Below are positions 45,500 through 54,394 of a stretch of DNA of 64,000 nt, piece by piece. Both the position numbers and the translations under genes were made by a program. Each line of letters starts with the position of its first letter. Within the stretch, counting starts at the first letter, position 1. Below the pieces are notes generated by a model, which searched no databases, was not told the origin of the DNA, and was given only the letters and a program-made list of their open reading frames with translations. The DNA lies in contig CAIKND010000106.1 in NCBI GenBank assembly GCA_903828675.1, positions 62,001-126,000 on the forward strand, written 5' to 3'. Source of the stretch: an uncultured Acidobacteriaceae bacterium. GTDB lineage: Bacteria; Acidobacteriota; Terriglobia; Terriglobales; Acidobacteriaceae.

Positions 45500-46654
45500 C
45501 TACGAATTTGTGTCTCGCGCTTCTCCCAAAATCAGTTTAAGAGTGATCTGCTTTCTGCCGCGCAGGAAGGTCACGCTGATCGTGTCGCCGGCCTGATGCT
45601 TGTCCATTAGGGCGTTGATGTCCTGCGGATCGGTCACTTCATGTCCGTCGATGGCGATAATCAGGTCGCCTCCGAGCATGATGGGCGTGTTGCCTACATA
45701 CGCCTGCTGCTTGCCGCCGTGCAGGCCGGCGCGCTCGGCCGCTCCGCCGGGAAGCACCTTCTGAATCAATACGCCATAGTCGGAGGAAAGCCCCATCTGC
45801 GAAGCCAGATCGGGACCGATGGCATAAGAGACAATCCCAAGCGAAGGCCGCTTGACGCGCCCATATCGGGTCAGGTCGGCCAGCACGGCTTTGGCCGTGT
45901 TGATCGGAATCGCAAAGCCGATGCCCGAGCTCTGGTCAGCTCCGTTCGAAGCGATCATCGTGTTGATGCCGATGACTTCGCCGCGTGAGTTCAGCAGCGG
46001 GCCGCCGGAGTTGCCGGGATTGATGGCTGCGTCGGTCTGGATCGCGTCCTCAATGGGCGTGCCGTCCGCGTTGCGAATGGACCGGATGGAGCTGATGATG
46101 CCCCGCGTCATGGTGCCGCTCAGGCCAAAGGGGTTGCCGATGGCATAGACCTTCTGTCCTACGGCAAGATCGGTCGAGTCCGCCAGCGTAACCGGCTGCA
46201 GGTTCGGCGCGTCAATCTGCAACAGCGCCAGATCGTGGACCTTGTCCGTGCCCACAACCTTGGCTTGGTAGCGGCGCTTGTTGCTGAGCATCACTTCAAT
46301 GCCGCGGTTGGCGCCCTCGACCACGTGGAAGTTCGTCAGCACGTGGCCGGCCTTGTCCAGAACGAACCCGGAGCCCTGCCCTTGCTGCGGCACGGTTCCA
46401 TAAAAGAAGTTGAAGACCAGCGTCGTCGAAGTAATGTTGACCACAGAAGGCAGCACCCTCTTATAGATGCCGATATTGTTTTGCTCCTCCGCGTCATACG
46501 TGGGCGCAGCCTCAGCCTCGGTAAGCTCGAGCGGGGAACTGGACGCCTTGGCGCCGAAAAGTGAGAAGCGGCCCAAAACAGGGGATACATGAGCGGTGAG
46601 GTACCAGAACCCGCCCACTAGCAGAACGACTAAGAGAACCCGGCGCAGTTTCAT
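45500..46654 (-). CDS. HtrA/DegP-like serine protease with one PDZ domain
   Basis: 384 residues from ATG 46654. An N-terminal membrane anchor RRVLLVVLLVGGFWYL places the protease in the periplasm. The catalytic triad is His in LTNFHVVEG, Asp in VHDLALLQID and Ser in NPGNSGGPLL. A C-terminal PDZ domain (LGIVSYAIGPDLASQ...GDLIIAIDGHEVTDPQDINALM) follows. It degrades misfolded envelope proteins. The architecture fits DegS/HtrA with a single PDZ. Confidence 0.92.
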   Translation of the reverse strand: MKLRRVLLVVLLVGGFWYLTAHVSPVLGRFSLFGAKASSSPLELTEAEAAPTYDAEEQNNIGIYKRVLPSVVNITSTTLVFNFFYGTVPQQGQGSGFVLDKAGHVLTNFHVVEGANRGIEVMLSNKRRYQAKVVGTDKVHDLALLQIDAPNLQPVTLADSTDLAVGQKVYAIGNPFGLSGTMTRGIISSIRSIRNADGTPIEDAIQTDAAINPGNSGGPLLNSRGEVIGINTMIASNGADQSSGIGFAIPINTAKAVLADLTRYGRVKRPSLGIVSYAIGPDLASQMGLSSDYGVLIQKVLPGGAAERAGLHGGKQQAYVGNTPIMLGGDLIIAIDGHEVTDPQDINALMDKHQAGDTISVTFLRGRKQITLKLILGEARDTNS

Positions 46655-46799
46655 GGTTTGGAGACCTGAAAACCTTCCTTGAAGTTGTCGGTGGTCAGTA
46701 TTCAGCAATAGCCCCTTGCGGTGAAACCGGCACTCGCTGGCAACTGATACAGCGGCTGCGCGCCCAGGTTCCATCGGAAGGGCGCTACGCCACTAACTC

Positions 46800-47495
46800 C
46801 TATTCTAAAGACATGTTCCGCTGAGAATTGTTGCTGTCCGCCTTCAGATGTTGCCACAATGCGACACTCTGGGCGCGCAAATGTTCCATATCGCCCTTAT
46901 TGTCAATCACATAATCAGACTGGGCTGCCTTTTCGGCATCTGGTATCTGGTGCGCTAGGCGAACGCGCGCATCAGCTTCGGCAGCCTCCCGCTGAGGGCC
47001 GGGCGGGCCGATTCGAGCAGCAAAGCGGGTAATTTTGATCTCATCGGGAGCCGTGACCACGACCACTCGGTCAATACGCCGTCGCCAATCGGACAGCACG
47101 CTCTCCTTTTCGCCGCGAGCGCAGGCGTCTCGGACAACCTCAAAGATGAGCGCCGACTCCACGACCGCTACAGCAGAGCTATCCCGCACGAAAACTTCCC
47201 TCATCCAGCGCTCCTGCGCTGCGATCACCGCAGGATGCACGATTGCATTCAGTTGGTCGAGCCGTCCGCCTTTGAAGGCCAGTTCGGCTAGGCGCGGACG
47301 GTTCAGACATCCGTCGGAGCCTACTACTTCCGGCCCGAAGGTGCGCACAATTTCGTCGTAGACGCTCTGCCCGGGTTCCATCATGGCGCGGCCCAGCGCA
47401 TCGGCCTCAATGACTTCGGCGCCCAATTCTCGCAGAAACCCCGCAACGGTGCTCTTGCCGCTGCCCAGTCCGCCTGTGAGCCCGACGCGCAACAC
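46800..47495 (-). CDS. coaE: dephospho-CoA kinase
   Basis: 231 residues from GTG 47495. P-loop GLTGGLGSGKSTVAGF, then ADALGRAMMEPGQ, VVESALIFEV and DRVVVVTAPDEIKITRFAAR, all as in CoaE. It makes CoA by phosphorylating the ribose 3'-OH. It starts 3 bp after the folD stop, so the two are co-transcribed. The CoA made here also feeds the phosphopantetheinyl transferase reaction. Confidence 0.94.
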   Translation of the reverse strand: MLRVGLTGGLGSGKSTVAGFLRELGAEVIEADALGRAMMEPGQSVYDEIVRTFGPEVVGSDGCLNRPRLAELAFKGGRLDQLNAIVHPAVIAAQERWMREVFVRDSSAVAVVESALIFEVVRDACARGEKESVLSDWRRRIDRVVVVTAPDEIKITRFAARIGPPGPQREAAEADARVRLAHQIPDAEKAAQSDYVIDNKGDMEHLRAQSVALWQHLKADSNNSQRNMSLE

Positions 47496-47498
47496 GGG

Positions 47499-48428
47499 CT
47501 AGAGTCCCCGCCGCGGCAAGTCTCGTCTCATTTGGGCCGCATGCACCGTGTTGGCCATAAGCATAGCCACCGTGAGCAGACCCACGCCGCCGGGCACAGG
47601 CGTATACGCTCCGGCACGTTCGAAGGCCTTTGGATGCACGTCGCCCACGATGGTGGAGCCCCGCTTGGCAAACGTTGCCTCGCGCTTGGCGTTGCCCCGG
47701 AAGAAGCGGTCGAACTCTTCGCGCGTGTTCAGGCGGTTGATGCCCACATCAACGATGGTCGCGCCGGGCTTGACCATCTCTGGAGTGATAAAGCCGGGAC
47801 GCCCGATCGCAGCCACCAGTATGTCGGCCTGACGGGTGATCGCGCCAAGGTCGCGGGTCTTCGAGTGGCAGATGGTGACGGTGGCGTTCTGGTGCAGTAG
47901 CAGCATGGCCGCCGGTTTGCCCACCAGGTCGCTGCGGCCCACAACCACCGCGTGCTGCCCGGCCATGGGAACGCCGCTGCGCTTCAGAATTTCTATAATC
48001 CCCGCCGGAGTGCAGGGAGCCAACGCCGGCCTGCCCGCCTGCAGGCGGCCCACATTCACGGGGTGAAAGCCGTCCACGTCTTTTGAGGGCAAAATCGCAT
48101 CGAGCAGGGCCTTGGTATCGACGTACGCGGGAAGAGGCAGTTGGACCAGAATGCCGTCGATGTCATCGCGATCGTTGAGGCTGGCGATCAGGTCCAGCAT
48201 GTCTTCCGTGGTGACGGTGTCGGGTGGCGTGATGAGTTCGCTGTAGATGCCGAGTTCGGCGCAGGTTTGCACCTTGCTGCGCACGTAAATCTCCGACGCG
48301 GCTACATTCCCCACCAACACCGCGGCTAGTCCCGGCCTTACACTCTGCCCCGCCAGTAAGCGAACCTCTTCAGCCACTTCCAGCTTGATTTCAGCGGCAA
48401 TCGCCACCCCGTCAAGAATTTTGTGCAT
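47499..48428 (-). CDS. folD: methylenetetrahydrofolate dehydrogenase/cyclohydrolase
   Basis: 309 residues from ATG 48428 (GGGGGAAC upstream; a GTG at 48440 is also open). Catalytic motif EIYVRSKVQTC with the Y-x3-K pair; ILVQLPLPAYVD; DVDGFHPVNVGRL; the NADP loop VVVGRSDLVGKP; and the end TPVPGGVGLLTVAMLM. It interconverts 5,10-methylene- and 10-formyl-THF, the latter also made by the formate-THF ligase at 54395-56008. Confidence 0.95.
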   Translation of the reverse strand: MHKILDGVAIAAEIKLEVAEEVRLLAGQSVRPGLAAVLVGNVAASEIYVRSKVQTCAELGIYSELITPPDTVTTEDMLDLIASLNDRDDIDGILVQLPLPAYVDTKALLDAILPSKDVDGFHPVNVGRLQAGRPALAPCTPAGIIEILKRSGVPMAGQHAVVVGRSDLVGKPAAMLLLHQNATVTICHSKTRDLGAITRQADILVAAIGRPGFITPEMVKPGATIVDVGINRLNTREEFDRFFRGNAKREATFAKRGSTIVGDVHPKAFERAGAYTPVPGGVGLLTVAMLMANTVHAAQMRRDLPRRGL

Positions 48429-48747
48429 TCGTTCCCCCACAATTCATGGTATCGCTTCCATCCATGACACTTGCACCCACCCCCGGCCGAAATAGGCAGT
48501 CAACGCCCCGCGCCACCGCTTTTCAGAAAGGCACAGTGGCACTGGCGATGAGGCAGTCTGTCCGTGAGAATCGCACAAGTTCAATGCTTCGATTGGTCGA
48601 GCGAGGCACGTCACACCGACTTGTGATTTATCTCACATACAACCATGAGATGAACTCCTGTACGGTCGAGCCTGCAAGTAATGTTTCAAATCACATGCAA
48701 TCGAGTCACGGAACCCGCTGGCAACGGCGCAACGGAGATAGGGCTTC
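48429..48747. other. 319-bp control region of the cytochrome operon
   Basis: It lies between divergent folD and the cytochrome gene. Besides the CRP/FNR-like palindrome at 48622-48637 it holds no credible gene. The promoter itself was not resolved. Confidence 0.5.
48622..48637 (+). promoter_or_regulatory. perfect CRP/FNR-family binding site
   Basis: TGTGATTTATCTCACA is an exact TGTGA-N6-TCACA site, 111 bp upstream of the tetrahaem cytochrome start codon. CRP-type regulators bind this pattern; FNR-type ones prefer TTGAT-N4-ATCAA, so a cAMP-receptor-like protein is the better guess. Confidence 0.7.
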
Positions 48748-49221
48748 ATGAGTGTTTTCAAGGATGCAGGACATCTTTTCAGGTTTGCGGGGCTGTTCGT
48801 ACTCGCCTTTCTATTGTTTCTGGTGATACGAGGGTTCGTTGTCCCCAAGACCTTCGGACAGTATGGGCACTATCGCGGTGCGGCCATCGGTGAAGTTGGC
48901 GCACATCCGATCAAGTTTGCTGGGCACCAGACCTGCGAGATCTGCCATACAGACGTTCTGGATGTAAAGAAGAGCGGCAAACACGCGCACGTCAACTGCG
49001 AGGCTTGCCATGGCGCACTGGCGAGTCATGCCGATGATCCAGCGTCGGTGACGCCGGTAAAGCCGGATACGGCTGTACTCTGCGCCCGGTGCCACACGGC
49101 TAGCGCAGCAAAGCCGAAAGGCTTTCCGCAGGTTGTGCCGGCAGACCACTCCAACGGCTTGCCGTGCCAGACTTGCCACAATCCACACAGTCCGGCGATG
49201 GCTGCGGGAGGTGCGAAGTGA
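48748..49221 (+). CDS. membrane-anchored tetrahaem cytochrome c
   Basis: 157 residues. One N-terminal helix (FAGLFVLAFLLFLVIRGFVV) anchors it with the haem part outside. Four C-x2-CH motifs: CEICH, CEACH, CARCH and CQTCH. It would pass electrons between the membrane NrfD-type subunit and a periplasmic partner. Its last 4 bp overlap the start of the ferredoxin gene, so it is the first gene of a coupled operon. Confidence 0.92.
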   Translation: MSVFKDAGHLFRFAGLFVLAFLLFLVIRGFVVPKTFGQYGHYRGAAIGEVGAHPIKFAGHQTCEICHTDVLDVKKSGKHAHVNCEACHGALASHADDPASVTPVKPDTAVLCARCHTASAAKPKGFPQVVPADHSNGLPCQTCHNPHSPAMAAGGAK

Positions 49222-49949
49222 ATCTTTCCCGGCGTCAAATGTTGATTCTTTTGCCGGCTGCGGCGGTTGCATGGAAGTCCGTGCTTGCGGGAACTCCTGA
49301 AGATTCGCCCAACTACAAGATGTCCGAGCACTGGTGGGGAATGTTGATCGACATTCCGAAGTGCATCGGTTGCGGCAACTGCGTGAGGGCATGCCAGACC
49401 GAGAACGACGTGCCGGACGGCAACTTTCGCACATGGGTAGAGCGGTACCATGTGACCGATGGCGACATGGTCAGCCCCCAGGTGATATCACCTGACGGCG
49501 GCAAGGAAGGCTTTCCCGTTGTGCAGGAAGACGCCGGAAAGTACTTCTTCGTTCCCAAGCTTTGCAATCACTGCGCGGACTCCCCGTGCACGCAGGTGTG
49601 CCCGGTGGGCGCAACATTCGTAACGCCTGACGGCGTTGTGATGGTGGACCCGAAGTACTGCCTCGGTTGCGCGTATTGCGTGCAGGCCTGCCCGTATGGG
49701 TGCCGCTACATTCATCCCGAAAAGAAAGTCGCGGATAAGTGCACGCTTTGCTATCACCGGATTACCAAGGGACTTACCACAGCGTGCTGCGAAGCCTGTC
49801 CAACAGGAGCACGCCAGCTTGTCGACTTGAAGAATCCCAAGGATCCGATTCACGAGTTTCTGAAGACCCACAGCGTGCAGGTGTTGAAGCCACAAATGGC
49901 CACCGGCGCAAAGGTCTATTACAACGACCTCGACGGTTCAGTGAGATAG
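49218..49949 (+). CDS. Tat-exported ferredoxin with four [4Fe-4S] clusters (NrfC/PsrB type)
   Basis: 243 residues. The start is GTG 49218 in a GTGA overlap, because the twin-arginine signal LSRRQMLILLPAAAVAW follows at once. Cys clusters: CIGCGNCVRAC, CNHCADSPCTQVC, CLGCAYCVQACPYGC and CTLC...CCEACP. This is the electron-transfer subunit of NrfD-type complexes, on the periplasmic side. Confidence 0.93.
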   Translation: MNLSRRQMLILLPAAAVAWKSVLAGTPEDSPNYKMSEHWWGMLIDIPKCIGCGNCVRACQTENDVPDGNFRTWVERYHVTDGDMVSPQVISPDGGKEGFPVVQEDAGKYFFVPKLCNHCADSPCTQVCPVGATFVTPDGVVMVDPKYCLGCAYCVQACPYGCRYIHPEKKVADKCTLCYHRITKGLTTACCEACPTGARQLVDLKNPKDPIHEFLKTHSVQVLKPQMATGAKVYYNDLDGSVR

Positions 49950-49979
49950 ACGCAGCTAGCCCAGGATTGGTGAAGAGAT

Positions 49980-51158
49980 ATGAATGGTGTTGAAGGCTTC
50001 ATGTATCCCAACGAAATCGCACTCCAATGGAGTGTGCTGATCGTTTTGTACCCTTTCATCACGGGGTTGGTGGCGGGCGCCTTTATTCTGGCATCGCTGG
50101 AGCGGGTTTTCCAGGTTGATGCGGTCAAGCCGACGTACCGGTTGGCGCTGCTCACTGCCCTGGCGTTCCTGTTGGATGCGCCCCTGCCGCTGGTTTTACA
50201 TCTGGGCCATCCGTTCCGCTCACCGGAGATGTACTTTACTCCGCACAGCACATCGGCAATGGCGATGTTCGGGTATGTGTACCTGTGGTACCTGATGGCC
50301 GTGCTGGTATTGGAGATATGGCTGGACTACCGGCGCGAGATCGTGCGTTGGTCGCAGCAGTCGAAAGGAATTCTTCGCCTCGTCTACAAGGTGATGACGC
50401 TTGGCTCTTGCAACATAAGCGAGCGTTCGCTGGCAATCGACGAGCGGGTCGGATGGATCATCACGCTGATCGGCATTCCTTCCGCCTTCATGCTGCACGG
50501 ATATGTCGGGTTCATCTTTGGTTCGATCAAAGCCAACCCCTGGTGGTCGTCGCCGCTCATGCCGGTGGTATTCATCTTCTCTGCAATGGTGTCGGGCATT
50601 GCGGCGGTGATGCTGCTGTACATGGGACTGACCAAACTACGCGGATACAAGATCGATATTCGCTGCGTAGACACTATTGCAATGTACCTGTTCTATATCT
50701 TCATCATCGACTTCAGCCTGGAGATGCTGGACCTTATCCACCGCATCTACGAGGCCGACGAAAGCTTCCGCAGTTTGAACTTCCTGGTCCACACACAGCT
50801 CTACATTCCGCACATCCTGATCCAGATATGCCTGGGTACCCTTACACCGCTGATCCTGCTGTTCCTCACGCAGGTGGTAAAGCTGCCCGAGATAGTGCGC
50901 AAGCGGATGTATGCCATAGCCGGCAGCCTCGCTCTTGTGGGCATCTTTGCGATGCGCTGGAACGTCGTGATCGGCGGACAGTTGTTCTCCAAGAGCTTTC
51001 TCGGATTCACAACCTACAAGATGACCCTGGTGACGCGCGAGGGACTGCTGGCGGCGATTGCCCTGACTATTCTGCCTCTCATCTTCCTCTGGATACTGGT
51101 GAAGCTGCTGCCACCTTGGACTGAGAAGAACGAGCACGAGGCTATAGCAGCGGACTGA
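49980..51158 (+). CDS. NrfD/PsrC-type quinol-interacting membrane subunit
   Basis: 392 residues with about ten membrane helices. It opens with EIALQWSVLIVLYPFITGLVAGAFILASLERVF and contains DAPLPLVLHLGHPFRSPEMYF, as in the NrfD/PsrC family. It exchanges electrons with the quinone pool and passes them to the ferredoxin and cytochrome of the same operon. No catalytic molybdopterin, sulfite or nitrite subunit lies beside it in this window. Confidence 0.9.
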   Translation: MNGVEGFMYPNEIALQWSVLIVLYPFITGLVAGAFILASLERVFQVDAVKPTYRLALLTALAFLLDAPLPLVLHLGHPFRSPEMYFTPHSTSAMAMFGYVYLWYLMAVLVLEIWLDYRREIVRWSQQSKGILRLVYKVMTLGSCNISERSLAIDERVGWIITLIGIPSAFMLHGYVGFIFGSIKANPWWSSPLMPVVFIFSAMVSGIAAVMLLYMGLTKLRGYKIDIRCVDTIAMYLFYIFIIDFSLEMLDLIHRIYEADESFRSLNFLVHTQLYIPHILIQICLGTLTPLILLFLTQVVKLPEIVRKRMYAIAGSLALVGIFAMRWNVVIGGQLFSKSFLGFTTYKMTLVTREGLLAAIALTILPLIFLWILVKLLPPWTEKNEHEAIAAD

Positions 51159-51195
51159 CCATAACTGGAACTCTACAGAACTTCGGGTGGAAGCC

Positions 51196-52929
51196 ATGGA
51201 TAATCTTCCCGACGAACTAAACCGGCTCACGGAGCGCCTGGAAACGCTCGAGCAGCGCGTCTACGCCCTCGAGCACCTCTCCCCAGCGTCCAGTGCGCCT
51301 CCCGCACTGGACGCCACTCCGTTGCTGGCGGCGCAGGCAATTGAAGCGCCCGACCTTTCCGCGGAGCGCGCCAGTTCCGCAGAGCCCACCAGTTCCTTGA
51401 ACAGCGGAGTGTTTTCTGTTCTTGGCAAGGCTATGCTTGGCATTGCCGGTGCCTACCTGCTGCGGGCAGTGGCGGAATCGAGTGTGCTTCCAAGGCAAGC
51501 CATAGCCGCGATTGCGATTCTATACGCGATCACGTGGTTGGTATCCGCATCCAGAGTCAAAGCTGGTGACTGGTTGGCAGGTGCGACTTATGCCTGCACA
51601 TCAGCCTTGATCCTTGCTCCCATGCTCTGGGAACTTACCCTCCGCTTCAAGGTTCTGCCTGCACAGTTGGCAGCTGGCGTACTCTGCGGATTTGTGATTG
51701 CGGCGTCTATCCTGGCATGGAAGCGCGACCTTGCGCCGGTATTCTGGGTAACCAATGTTACCGCCGTTGCAGTTGCACTTACACTATCGATTGCATCGCA
51801 CGATATTGCGCCGTTCGTCGCGGTATTGCTGGTGATGGTTGCGATTAGCGAATACGGGGCGGAGCGCAATCGTGAACGCGGTGTGCGGTTCCTGGTGGCG
51901 CTGGCCTCGGACCTCGGCATTTGGACGCTTATCTATATTTACTCCAGCCCGCAAAGCACACGCGAGGACTACCCGGCGATAGGTACAGCCGCATTGCTTG
52001 CTCCCGCTTTTGCGCTGTTTCTAATTTTTGCTGTAAGTGTGATCGTCAAGACCGTAATGCGCGAGAAACAGATCACAGTCTTCGAGACGATCCAGGCAAT
52101 GATTGCATTCCTGCTGGCTGCCGCCGGATTGCTCTATTTCGGGCCGGCCGCGAGTGCTGCCGTTCTCGGGATTATCTGCGTTGCATTGTCTGTCGCTTGT
52201 TACGCTGTAACGTTTGCATGCTTCGACCGCGTTGCGCAATCTCGCAATTACATCGTCTTTGTTACCTGGAGCGCCGCGCTGTTTTTGGCCGGCAGCCTTT
52301 TGTGCCTGCCCCCGTCGCTGATGACCGCGAGTCTGGGCGTGGCTGCGATCATTGCTGCAGTTGCAGGCACACGGCTGCACCGCCAGGTTCTTGAGTTGCA
52401 CGGCCTCGTGTATCTGGTGGTGGCCGCAATCGTATCCGGCTTACTGAGTCATGTGTTGCAGGCCCTGGCCGGAACACTCTCCACCACGCCGTGGTGGGCC
52501 ATATACGTGGCCGCTGCGTGCGCCGTTCTCTGTTATGCGGCCGTGAAGCCTTGTTTGGGTGAATCTTGGGGGCTGCAGACTGTTCACATTGTCTTTGCAT
52601 CCCTGGCGGCTGGCGCGGCGGTGGCGCTGCTCGTACAAGGTCTGCTGGGATTGATCGCGCTCAGCGTGATCCCAGGCGCGCACCACATCGCGTTCGTTCG
52701 CACTTTTATCCTGTGCGCCGCGGCTCTCGTGCTTGCCTACAGTGGTGCTCACTGGCGGCGGATGGAGTTGACGCGGATTGGCTACGCCGCGCTTGTGCTC
52801 GTTGCCGTCAAGCTCCTGTTTGAAGATCTGCGCCATGGCCATCTTGAATTCATTGCTGCTTCAATTTTTCTCTTCGCCATTACATTGATCATGGTTCCTC
52901 GGGTTGCGCGAATCAGGCGGCTCATGTAA
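51196..52929 (+). CDS. large polytopic membrane protein (DUF2339-like)
   Basis: 577 residues from ATG 51196 (GGTGGAAG upstream). A short coiled-coil N-terminus (LNRLTERLETLEQRVYALEHL) and a Ser/Ala linker precede about 15 or more hydrophobic helices, from GKAMLGIAGAYLLRAVAESS to FLFAITLIMVPRV. This coiled-coil-plus-many-helices layout resembles DUF2339 proteins. It follows the NrfD gene by 37 bp and may be co-transcribed, but a redox role is not evident. Confidence 0.7.
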   Translation: MDNLPDELNRLTERLETLEQRVYALEHLSPASSAPPALDATPLLAAQAIEAPDLSAERASSAEPTSSLNSGVFSVLGKAMLGIAGAYLLRAVAESSVLPRQAIAAIAILYAITWLVSASRVKAGDWLAGATYACTSALILAPMLWELTLRFKVLPAQLAAGVLCGFVIAASILAWKRDLAPVFWVTNVTAVAVALTLSIASHDIAPFVAVLLVMVAISEYGAERNRERGVRFLVALASDLGIWTLIYIYSSPQSTREDYPAIGTAALLAPAFALFLIFAVSVIVKTVMREKQITVFETIQAMIAFLLAAAGLLYFGPAASAAVLGIICVALSVACYAVTFACFDRVAQSRNYIVFVTWSAALFLAGSLLCLPPSLMTASLGVAAIIAAVAGTRLHRQVLELHGLVYLVVAAIVSGLLSHVLQALAGTLSTTPWWAIYVAAACAVLCYAAVKPCLGESWGLQTVHIVFASLAAGAAVALLVQGLLGLIALSVIPGAHHIAFVRTFILCAAALVLAYSGAHWRRMELTRIGYAALVLVAVKLLFEDLRHGHLEFIAASIFLFAITLIMVPRVARIRRLM

Positions 52930-53472
52930 GTATCAGGAGCTTCGGACGAGTATTCCTGGAGTTTGGCAAGTACAAAACCGTCACGGAACTCGAGAGCGAG
53001 ACCCGGGACTCCGCTCTTCGTCTTGAGCTACCAAATCAGCGTTATGTCTGCAGAGGCTCAATCAGGTATTTAGAATTCCTCAACTTCAGTTTTCTGATTC
53101 GGACGTTCTAATCGGTCCCGGGCAAAAGCCATCCCCGCACAAAGGTTTCCGTGCCTGCGCTCTCGACTTTGTTGGCACCGAGCCGCACCCTCGCCGTTCC
53201 GGTATCCCTACTTCCATTCACTCTAATCCCAATATTTATGCGGTCTATTTTGAAACACATGTACTTAATCAGGACAGAAGTCTCATCGCGGGAAGTCCAT
53301 CCATCCGCAACCCGCTCTCATAGTTTTCCTGACTGCTGAAAATCGGCTTCCCTGCCGAAATACTACTTATGTGTTATTAGCACGACGGGCGGCGCATGAG
53401 CCATCTCCGTCTGCATGGTATCGGGTGATTAACACTCTCTTGGGTAGTTGGTAGACATGAAGGGGACTAAAT
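52930..53472. other. 543-bp intergenic region, nothing recognised
   Basis: No gene, tRNA or strong hairpin was found. It should contain the terminator of the membrane protein gene and the promoter of the HDOD gene, but neither could be located with confidence. Confidence 0.5.
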
Positions 53473-54330
53473 ATGCAGATTGAAAGGCGGAACGACAGGA
53501 GAGTGGATCTGCCGTGGGCTCACTTGCGTTTGCCCCCGTTTCCTCAAGTCGCCATCCGCGTGTTACAGCTGGCTAACAACGAGAATGTACAGCTGCATCA
53601 ACTATGTGACTTAATCTCTTCCGACCCTGCGTTTGCCAGTGAAGTCCTGACTGTTGCCAACTCTATTCTGTATGCTCCTCGCTATCCCTCCAGCACCATT
53701 CTCCAGGCGATTGCTGTGCTCGGGGCGAACGCTTTGCAGGGCATGTGCATCACGGTTGGAGTTCGAGCTTACCTCGGGAAGTCGATGAGTCATCCCTTGA
53801 TGAGGATTCTGTGGCGCCACAATCTGGCATGCGCCATTATCGCGGAACGGCTCGCCGCTGTGGGCTTTATCGATAAGGACACTGCGTACACATCGGGAAT
53901 CATGCACGATATAGGGCGCATAGCCCTGGCGGTGATCCTGCCGAAGGAATACGCTGCCTTATTGGGCACGCATCGCGGAACTGCCTCTAGCATCATGGAA
54001 GGAGAGCGAGCGTTATTTGGATGGGACCACTGCGAGGCAGGGAGGCAGCTGATCGCGAATTGGAAGCTGCCCTCCGACTTCGATGCAACTGTAGCCGAGC
54101 ACCATTATGAAAATCCACTCGAAGGCGCTTGGGGAATGGCAGAATTGATTAAAGTAAGTTGCAAAATGGCCGACTCGGTAGGTTATCCTGCATTTTCCGG
54201 CTGCGAAGTCACTCCATATTCCGACCTGTTGGAGCGGCTTCCGGCGCGTGAGCGCATGCACTTCTGTCCCGATGTAGGAACACTCGCCTCCGATGTGGCG
54301 AATGCCATTCACGCGATCGAATCCGTCTGA
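53473..54330 (+). CDS. HDOD-domain signalling protein
   Basis: 285 residues. The HDOD core runs from LPPFPQVAIRVLQLANNENVQLHQLCDLISSDPAFASEVLTVANS to SGIMHDIGRIALAVILP, then AGRQLIANWKLPSDFDATVAEHHYENP. HDOD proteins are HD-related and often act without phosphodiesterase activity in signalling. The HD pair is retained as MHD. It is a single-domain protein with a short RR-rich N-terminus. Partner unknown. Confidence 0.9.
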   Translation: MQIERRNDRRVDLPWAHLRLPPFPQVAIRVLQLANNENVQLHQLCDLISSDPAFASEVLTVANSILYAPRYPSSTILQAIAVLGANALQGMCITVGVRAYLGKSMSHPLMRILWRHNLACAIIAERLAAVGFIDKDTAYTSGIMHDIGRIALAVILPKEYAALLGTHRGTASSIMEGERALFGWDHCEAGRQLIANWKLPSDFDATVAEHHYENPLEGAWGMAELIKVSCKMADSVGYPAFSGCEVTPYSDLLERLPARERMHFCPDVGTLASDVANAIHAIESV

Positions 54331-54394
54331 CTGCGGCCAGGCCGTTAGCCGGAATCATAAGTTTCACTCAGTATTTGCGCGCCTTCAGGCGGTG

